Assembly: GCF_021869535.1 (NCBI RefSeq)
Contig: NW_026262668.1
Coordinates: 13,748,348-13,812,347, forward strand
Length of the DNA stretch: 64,000 nt
Direction: 5' to 3'
Source of the DNA: Mytilus californianus
Taxonomy: Eukaryota; Mollusca; Bivalvia; Mytilida; Mytilidae
Below, one piece after another: positions 56,590 through 64,000 of this stretch; within the stretch, counting starts at the first letter, position 1, and each line of letters begins with the position of its first letter. Position numbers and translations under genes: made by a program. A model generated the notes under the pieces. It did no database searches. It was given only the letters and a program-made list of their open reading frames with translations, and was not told the origin of the DNA.

Positions 56590-57330
56590 TTTTATGCCCC
56601 TGCTGTAGCGAAGGGGGCATTAAGTTTTACCCTTGTCCGTCTGTACGTCCGTCTGTACGTCCAAAAGTTGGTTTCCGTTTCCTAACTTTAGTTTGCCTCA
56701 ATCAAATGCTTAATACCACAAAACACAGATCAAGTTTGAATTTTGGTGGCATCACTTTAAAGGTTCTAGAGTAATGCCCCTTTACAAATGGAAAAATTGC
56801 TGAATTTTTCGTTTCCATTCTCTAAATTTAGTTTGCTTCAACCAAATACTATGAAACTTATACACAATACTTATAACCACAAAACACAGATCAAATTTGA
56901 ATTTTGGTGGCGTTACTTTATCTGTTCTACAGTTATGCCCCTTTACAAATGGAAAAATTGCTGAATTTTGTTTCCGTTCTCTAACTTTAGTTTGCCTCAA
57001 CCAAATGCTATCAAACTTATTCACAATGCTTATTACCACAAAATAAAGATCAAGTTTGAATTTTGGTGGTGTCACATTTATTGTTCTAGAGTTATGCCCC
57101 TAAACAAATGGAAAAATTGCTGAATTTTTCGTTTCCGTTCTCTAACTTAAGTTTGCCTCAACCAAATTTTGTGAAACTTATACACAAAACTTATTACCAC
57201 AAAACTCAGATCAAGTACAAATTTGGGTAGCGTCACTTTTACTGTTCTTCAGTTATGTCCCTTTATTACTTTATATGATATGCAAGCGGGGGCATCATCT
57301 GTGTCCCATGGACACATTCCCCATTTATTT
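56590..57330 (+). mobile_element. Non-autonomous element with 160 bp internal repeats
   Basis: Begins ATGCCCCTGCTGTAGCGAAG GGGGCAT, ends AAGCGGGGGCATCATCTGTG, with TCCGTCTGTACGTCC repeated near the start. Four internal units have GTTTCCGTTCTCTAACTTTA, GTTTGCCTCAACCAAATGCT, TATTACCACAAAACACAGAT and GAATTTTGGTGGCGTCACTT. The 97-residue minus frame at 56782-57075 spans two units and is a by-product. Confidence 0.6.
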
Positions 57331-58060
57331 TTACTCTTTTTATTTCATATAATTTATATGACAAAAAAAAGAAACCTAATGAAGGGTTCTATTTGACCTT
57401 AAATTTAAAATGTTACCGAAAAAAAAGTGTGACGTTTATGTAATTAAGGTTAAAAGCAACTATTATTGTCTTGCTAAACAATAAAATCCAGTTGCATGCA
57501 ACCAATGAAATGTGACCTCAGTTTGATATCTATTGTGCATGTTGTCAACAAGTTCAGTGTTTGAAAAGGATATTAGTTAAAAAAAAGTAAAAATAGGAAA
57601 GCAGGCAGGAAGACCTATTTCAATGCCCAATCGACTGCAAGAATAAACCTTTCTCGTATGTGTAAAATGAATTACACCACAGTTGAATATTTTAATCTAT
57701 GATATGAAATCAAATCGAACTATAAGACAATAACAAGTCATTATATTATTAGGCATGTATACCTTGAAATCCATGTCTGTCTATTTATATTTATATCAGG
57801 ATCACATGCCCTTCAACAATCTTCAGAGGTCGTGTTGATAGTTTATTAGAAGTGGTCCAGTCCAAAAAATATGCATGAAATTGTGATATTGTATAATGAT
57901 TTCATGCATTGTTTATTGTTTCCTGGGAACTTGTAATTGTGATATATATTTTGATATGATATAAATTAAATTTGAGAGTGCGAGACAATTAGGTGGGCAT
58001 GAATTTTGTAGCTTATGTCACTTTAATTTTAATTTTATAGAAATATTTAATTATCTACAG
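57331..58060. other. End of intron 3
   Basis: AT-rich sequence leading to the acceptor TTATCTACAG of exon 4 at 58060. No repeat family recognised. Confidence 0.45.
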
Positions 58061-58219
58061 GGTCAACATCAGCATCGACACATCCTGCAGTTGCTGTAAC
58101 AGCCAATCCTGCCGTGGAGAAATCGTTAGCAGCTGGGGACGATTCTGCACCAGATGTATCCACTCATTCTAGATCATCATCAAAAAAGTCCAATCACAGT
58201 GTTAATACTATACATAATG
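58061..58219 (+). CDS. Dgk: Diacylglycerol kinase exon 4
   Basis: Starts in phase 1 after the acceptor TTAATTATCTACAG and ends AATG|GTAAGT at 58219/58220 in phase 1. The 52-codon frame reads GSTSASTHPAVAVTANPAVE, then SLAAGDDSAPDVSTHSRSSS, then KKSNHSVNTIHN. It is a Ser/Thr/Ala-rich linker with no named domain. Vertebrate type I kinases also have a variable linker between the recoverin-homology part and the EF hands. The last 30 bases and the donor are unit 1 of a 22-unit tandem array. Use of the second donor would add 13 residues in frame; use of the third meets TAA at once. Support comes from phase agreement and the open frame rather than similarity. Confidence 0.75.
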
Positions 58220-59026
58220 GTAAGTGGTCTATTCACAGTGTTAATACTATACATAATGGTAAGTAATCCAATCACAGTGTTAATTCTATACATAATGGTA
58301 AGTGGTCTAATCACAGTGTTAATACTATACATAATGGTAAGTAATCCAATCACAGTGTTAATTCTATACATAATGGTAAGTGGTCTAATCACAGTGTTAA
58401 TACTATACATAATGGTAAGTGGTCTAATCACAGTGTTAATACTATACATAATGGTTAGTAGTTCAATCACAGTGTTAATACTATACATAATGGTAAGTGG
58501 TCTAATCACAGTGTTAATACTATACATAATGGTAAGTTGTCCAATCACAGTGTTAATTCTATACATAATGGTAAGTGGTCTAATCACAGTGTTAATACTA
58601 TACATAATGGTAAGTAATCCAATCACAGTGTTAATTCTATACATAATGGTAAGTGGTCTAATCACAGTGTTAATACTATACATAATGGTAAGTGGTCTAA
58701 TCACAGTGTTAATACTATACATAATGGTTAGTAGTTCAATCACAGTGTTAATACTATACATAATGTAAGTGGTCTAATCACAGTGTTAATACTATACATA
58801 ATGGTAAGTTGTCCAATCACAGTGTTAATTCTATACATAATGGTAAGTGGTCTAATCACAGTGTTAATACTATACATAATGGTAAGTGGTTCAATCACAG
58901 TGTTATTTGTAAACATAATGGTAAGTAGTTCAATCACAGTGTTAATACTATACATAATGGTAAGTGGTCTAATGACAGTGTTAATACTATACATAATGGT
59001 AAGTAGTCCAATCACAGTGTTAATAA
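58190..59026 (+). repeat. 39 bp array of exon 4 end plus splice donor, about 22 units
   Basis: Each unit has AATCACAGTGTTAATACTAT, ACATAATG and GTAAGTGGTCT (or AAGTAATCC, AAGTAGTTC). Unit 1 is coding exon 4. Most units keep a consensus donor AATG|GTAAGT; two have GGTTAGTAG and one has lost a G. Unit types GGTCT, AATCC and AGTTC recur in blocks (58294-58476 resembles 58567-58730), so blocks were duplicated again. Because 39 is divisible by 3, long frames run through the array on both strands; I do not call them genes. A remnant of two units lies beyond an insertion, at 60270-60345. Confidence 0.93.
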
Positions 59027-59820
59027 TGTAACGTGTACACAGGGTAAGCGTGTCTATTTTTATTATAGAATAGGTTCGTTACCAGTTTGATACTGTATTT
59101 TGAAATGTTCTATTTACAAAGTATATGAATTTTTCACCAAATAATTTATATCCATAAAATTATGTCAATGAACTAAAATATATACAACTGCTCTTGCTTT
59201 AACAGTTAAATTTATCTATACATTAATCATTCCACTTTAAAATATATACAAATGATACAAATTTGTACAAATACCAATTTGTCCTTGGTCAGGGACAAAC
59301 TTGTCCTAATGGTACATTTTAGTACCCTACAAGCTGCAACTTGTCCTTATGGTACATTTTAGTACTCTTATATAAAGTAAAAATTATACTTGACAAACTA
59401 CAACTTATACAAGCCTTAAAGAACAGGCACCAACCTTGTCCTTTGTTGCATTACAATCATGAATGAAATTCTAAATTAGAGAATACAATCTCTAATAATC
59501 ATGTACCATACATATCATGGCCAACTTCTTCGTAGACTTCAGACGAATGACAAAGAGCAAGGAATCGCGCCTGCTTATATACCATAATGGTAGCCGTACC
59601 ATTCTTGAAGGAAGTGCCTCATTACTTGCATTATAGATTCCTGTGGAACACCCCTTCACATTTGGCCTGACCCAAGGTTTTCCCCGCCAAATATCTTATT
59701 CTTTTCTAAGTTTTATTAAAGTATATACAAATACATAAAATAAGGCTTCTGCCGAACTGTAACTAAGGTAAACTATCTAACCTAAGATACAAAATCATCA
59801 CAATAAGCCCGAGATCCACA
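59027..59820 (-). mobile_element. Probable LTR of a retrotransposon
   Basis: On the minus strand it begins TGTGGATCTCGGGC and ends CACGTTACA, the TG...CA form of an LTR. It has a TATA box (TATATAAGCAGGCGCG, 59566-59581) and an AATAAA near its end (about 59062). Just upstream in that sense, at about 59827-59836, is a purine tract GAAAAGCGGGG like the primer for plus-strand synthesis next to a 3' LTR. No gag or pol frame was seen, so this is a lone 3' LTR with a little interior, or a remnant. It interrupts the 39 bp array. Confidence 0.5.
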
Positions 59821-60269
59821 ATTAATGACCCCGCTTTTCGTTGTCCACGAATATAGTTCTTTTTAATTAAAGTGTATTTTTTCTTTATTTTTTTTCTTTC
59901 ACTTTCTCATTCATTTCTTAGTTTTTATGGGGTGGAAATGAAAGAAGAGAGCTGAAATAAATTTTTGGATGTTGTATTTTAACTGATTTTGATATGGAAA
60001 GAGTGATTAGGCCAGGTGCAAAAAGGTAATATTTAGAATTTTCGGAACATCTCTTGACTTGTCCATAGGGGTATCATGGGTATGCATGTGTATCGGCTAA
60101 ATTTGTAAGGTGTAAAGGTGCAATCTTTCTGAATGTTGGGTATATTTTTGTACTAGTACTGTACATTACACACACAAAAGACTTGACAAAAAGACTGGGT
60201 GCAATTTTTTAAATGAGACAAAACGCTATAAAGAACTAATAGAGGAATTTAATTGTGGTCTGTGGCCAA
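59821..60269. other. Interior remnant or unique sequence beside LTR
   Basis: Begins with the purine tract complement (CCCCGCTTTTCGTTGTCCAC) and a pyrimidine-rich stretch. No coding frame. It ends where two leftover units of the 39 bp array resume. Confidence 0.4.
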
Positions 60270-60345
60270 AGGTATACATAATGGTACATTGTCTAATCAC
60301 AGTGTTAAAACTATACATAATGGTCAGTGGTTCAATCACAGTAAT
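60270..60345 (+). repeat. Detached units of the exon 4 array
   Basis: TATACATAATGGTACATTGT, CTAATCACAGTGTTAAAACT, ATACATAATGGTCAGTGG and TTCAATCACAGT. Two diverged units whose donor positions read GGTACA and GGTCAG, so the donors are lost. They mark the original far edge of the array. Confidence 0.8.
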
Positions 60346-62819
60346 AAAGTCTTATCAGAAATATCTTATTATCACCTTGAGGCTTAATTGAGGGGGTTAG
60401 AAAATCTAGGAAATTTTGTATTATGGCCTATTGTGCATTTTCTAAGTTAGGTCCCTTTATTTATTTTGTGTTTTTTTGTGCTTTTAAGATAAGGATGACG
60501 CTCTTTAGTAGCCTCCATTAGATTTATTCATAACTTGTCAAGACCTACATTGTATGAAGCATAAGAGCTTTATATGATATATACTTTTACTTATTATTAA
60601 AGACCATAACCTTGATACTCGAGTAAAAGTCAATCCGCTTATAAGTCAGCTGACATTTTCACGTCAGAAATCCAAGACTTAAGACCCTCATACAAGTCAG
60701 ATGATTTTTGCCATTTTTTCAGATGGAAAAATTGGCTGGTACATTTTGTGAGAATAACCTATAGCTACTCACATATAAGTTGGTAAATTGGAAACTAACT
60801 GTTTGTTGTTTATCATTTTGTAAAGATACAATGTAGAAAACTCAACAAATTGAATATCCTCAAGGAGGAGATCTGGTCAGAGCCATTATTTGGCCCCTGA
60901 AATTGCAATAGTAGTATAATTTTTCAAGCCGGTCAAAGTAAGGGTTATTTCATTGCTAAATTGTTTATATATTCTGGACATTTTAGTGCCAAAAGGACAC
61001 CCTGACTCCCCTTCCCTTGAAATAAAATAACTCGAGTTGATATGAAGCAATATCCAATTCTCACGAGTTGTTTAACCTATTTCTCTTATGGTGAACACTC
61101 TCATTGTGTTAAATGAAAAATTCTGCGAATTGTTGAAATAGTCTTTTGCACATACCAGTATGAGGTCATATGTCCTGTTCCAGCGTCCAACTTTAACATC
61201 AGACATTTTAAAACTTTTTTTATGCCTCAGAATTTAATAAAATTTGACAAAAAGAAGATTTTCAGGTGAAAAGTGTGCGTGTAATGTTTGTTATTGAAGA
61301 AATCACATATGCCCATTGCCATGGACCAAATGTACTTCGTCTTAACCCTTGAAAGTCATCAATGAACTTATGAATAGCCAATGGAAATGTCATAATATCG
61401 TGTCATGATGATGTATAAGCCAATCAAATTAACACAGTTTTCGTATCACTTTTTCGTATCACACTTCGTGCAATGTGATATTAGAAATATCTCTTCATAC
61501 AAAAAATAGATAACAGGCAACAACCATAAGAGAAAAGGAATTTATCTTGAAAAATATATTTATGTCATATGTTTTTTGACCTGGAAAATGGGTTCAGTTT
61601 CTTGATATTTTGTATGAAAGCAGTTTAAATACTAAGTAAAAAAAGGTCAATGTTAATTGTGTGTTGATGGCAAAAATGAAATGGATTTGAGACAAGATTT
61701 TTTTCTACTGTCATATATGTATATGTCTTTTATTGACTTGGTTTTAACATTTTTTGTCCAAATGTATATTTATATGGAAGACTCAAATCTTAACCAGCAA
61801 CCAGATGTTAATACAGCTTTAATATAAAGAGTTGACTGTCTAATCTATATTTCGTTACCGATTTATTGTCATTCCATATTCAATTATTGAACTGACCATC
61901 AAATGACAAGCAACAACAGCAAATCTATAAATAGTAACACATAATACGACAAAAATGGTGTAGATCATGGAGCCTAATTCCTTTGTTTTACTTGGAGTAA
62001 GAAAATGAATGGTTTTGTCATTGATTTCCGATAAATCCAGTATTCCAACATACGGCAGAAGTCGTAGAGATCGTAAGGTAGATACACCAGAGGTTAATCA
62101 CATCTAGAGTAGGATACTTAATAAAATAACAAGACATTATATTGTCCGTTTATAACATATTTAATCATAATTCTGACATGTTTACTACCGAATTAACAAT
62201 TGATTTCTGAGCTTTCTTTAGGGCAAAAGAACAGGTTAGGTTGTTGTAATGGTATTAGTTTATTTCTAATAGACACATAGTCAAGAGTGTAAGCAAGACA
62301 AGTAAATGGAGACATTTATTTACATAAGTGTGACTTTCAAATTAAAAGTTGTTTTGTTTTGATCTATGTATGAGCTAAAAGCAGAACTATATATTTAGGT
62401 ATATCTTTGACACTTGTAATGATAGATTGTCTAAATTATGCAATTATATATATGTTAGCCATGAAAGTGGGAAGACCAAATTAGGAGTTTTTTAGGACCT
62501 ACAAACTATTTTTGTTTCATTGTTATACTGTTATTTTTACAGTTCATTAGAGATTTATTTGTGTAATTGTGAATTAGATGTCAGATTTTGTAGTATGTTA
62601 AAACGTCTTTTTCCATTTCATTGTCACATTTATTGTCAGATTTTCAGCAAAACTTTAGATATTTATTTATATAATGTAAATACCAAACTATCAGATAGAT
62701 TTTAGGTGTTTTGTAAGATCTATTTGTAATTCTGCCAAATATAAAAGTAATACTCTCTCAGGCCAAAATGATTTTCATAGCCCCTTTTGGATTTTATTAT
62801 CTAAGATAAGTAATCTTTT
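60346..62819. other. Intron 4, no exon seen
   Basis: AT-rich. I looked for the EF-hand exon expected next in the gene and found none. The 61-residue frame at 62520-62705 has no domain. Confidence 0.45.
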
Positions 62820-64000
62820 TGGCTTCCATATTCTATGAAGACAGATGACTTGTCCTGTCACCTGGCAGATCAAAGTGACCAGAGTATCCCATGATATATT
62901 CCATTTTGGCTTATCCTCTCACCTTGCAAATCCCAGGGATCAGAGTATCACATGATATATTCCATGAAGTCAGGTGACTTAACCTCTCACCTGGCATATC
63001 CCAGGGACCAGAGTATCACATGATATATTCCATGAAGACAGTTGGCTTATCATCTCACCTGGCAAATCCCAGGGATCAGAGTATCACATGATATATTCCA
63101 TGAAGAGAGAGGACTTATCTTCTCACCTGGCATATCCCAGGGACCAGAGTATCACATGATATATTCTATGAAGTAAGGTGACTTAACCTCTCACCTGGCA
63201 AATCCCAGGGACCAGAGTATCACATGATATATTCCATGAAGTCAGGTGACTTAACCTATCACCTGGCAAATCCCAGGGACCAGATTATCACATGATATAT
63301 TCCATGAAGACAGTTGGCTTATCCTCTCACCTGGCGAATCCCAGTGATCAGAGTATCACATGATATATTCCATGAAGAGAGAGGACTTATCTTCTCACCT
63401 GGCAAATCCCAGGAACCAGAGTATCACATGATATATTCCATGAAGACAGATGACTTATCTTCTCACCAGGCAAATCCCAGAGAATAGAATATCACATGAT
63501 ATATTCCATAAAGACTGTTGGCTTATCTTCTCACCTGGCAAATCCCAGGGATCAGAGTATCACATGATATATTCTATGAAGACAGGTGACTTATATCCTC
63601 TCACCTGGCAAATCCCAGGGATCAGAGTATCACATGATATATTCCATGAAGACAGGTGACTTAACCTCTCACCTGGCAAATCCCAGGGATCAGAGTATCA
63701 CATGATATATTCCATGAAGACAGATGAACTATATCCTCTCACCTGGCAAATCCCAGGGATCAGAGTATCACATGATATATTCCATGAAGACAGGTGACTT
63801 AACCTCTCACCTGGCAAATCCCAGGGATCAGAGTATCACATGATATATTCCATGAAGACAGATGACTTATCTCCTCACCTGGCAAATCCTAGGGATCAGA
63901 GTATCACATGATATATTCCATGAAGACAGATGACTTATCGTCTCACCTGACAAATCCCAGGGACCAGATTAGCAAATGATATATTCCATGAAGACAGATG
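62820..64000 (+). repeat. 67 bp minisatellite, about 17 units, runs off the end
   Basis: Unit: CTCACCTGGCAAATCCCAGG, GATCAGAGTATCACATGATA, TATTCCATGAAGACAGGTGA, CTTATC. Units differ by a few bases and small length changes of 1-3 bp. The array continues past the window. The 69-residue frame at 63450-63659 is a by-product. It lies in intron 4 of the kinase if the gene model is right. Confidence 0.9.

Larger units (their letters stand above)
42339..58219 (+). other. Dgk: Partial gene: type I diacylglycerol kinase, 5' part
   Basis: Four exons join in consistent phase (1, 0, 1, 1 at their 3' ends) to give the first 211 codons or so. The order of conserved segments (LSPTEFHQLQ, KKLKDVLEDL, YDGFKKFMDSYMEAEIPEEL) is that of the recoverin-homology domain at the start of DGK alpha, beta and gamma. 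The enzyme phosphorylates diacylglycerol to phosphatidic acid at membranes and is calcium-regulated through EF hands. Those EF hands, two C1 domains and the catalytic domain are not in the window. Introns are 1.8, 4.0 and 9.4 kb. Confidence 0.85.

Noticed and set aside
58154..59031. Long open frames of about 200 residues on both strands with repeating ITVLILYIMVSG or INTVIRPLTIMYS
   Set aside because: They come from a 39 bp tandem unit whose length is divisible by 3, and they are out of phase with exon 4. The units are better explained as copies of an exon end with its splice donor.
59027..60269. Complete LTR retrotransposon
   Set aside because: Only one LTR-like block is visible and no gag or pol frame. 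The candidate flanks do not give a clean target duplication.

Overview
This window is animal nuclear DNA. It is AT-rich, has spliced coding exons, and is packed with repeats. The repeat families match, from memory, those common in bivalve molluscs, most likely a mussel of the Mytilus type: a retroelement tail ending in CCATTTCCATTCTCAATTTTAT, a repeat carrying GATGTGGTATGATTGCCAAT, a tRNA-derived SINE, and MITE-like foldbacks. No bacterial operon, CRISPR array, rRNA or intact tRNA gene was seen.

The one host gene I can support lies on the + strand in the right half. Four coding exons (42368-42431, 44253-44308, 48276-48630, 58061-58219) splice in consistent phases. Together they encode the N-terminus of a type I diacylglycerol kinase: the recoverin-homology region followed by a low-complexity linker. 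The EF hands, C1 domains and kinase domain must lie beyond 64000. Possible untranslated 5' exons at 35250-35433 and near 15553 are speculative.

Layout. 1-15 kb is dense with broken retroelements. There is a 5'-truncated Penelope-like reverse transcriptase with its long 3' tail (4750-6612), the N-terminal part of a related element in inverted orientation (7050-7845), more reverse-transcriptase pieces (11470-11775, 13440-13620), a tRNA-derived SINE (14047-14300) and several tandem arrays. 15-42 kb is probably upstream or intronic DNA. It holds a 680 bp element flanked by TTAA, several foldbacks, two fragments of a second Penelope-like family, an 18 bp minisatellite, and a nearly complete Tc1 transposon (28707-30311) whose transposase has one internal stop and an early frameshift. 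42-64 kb is the kinase gene, with MITEs and large minisatellites in its introns.

The most striking pattern is that several tandem arrays are amplified pieces of recognisable functional sequence. The 3' end of kinase exon 1 with its splice donor is present 5 times (56 bp unit). The 3' end of exon 4 with its splice donor is present about 22 times (39 bp unit). The box-B part of a SINE is amplified (64 bp unit). An internal piece of a retroelement tail is amplified 9 times (30 bp unit). Intron 3 also holds about 34 copies of a 28 bp unit that each carry AATAAA on the gene's sense strand.
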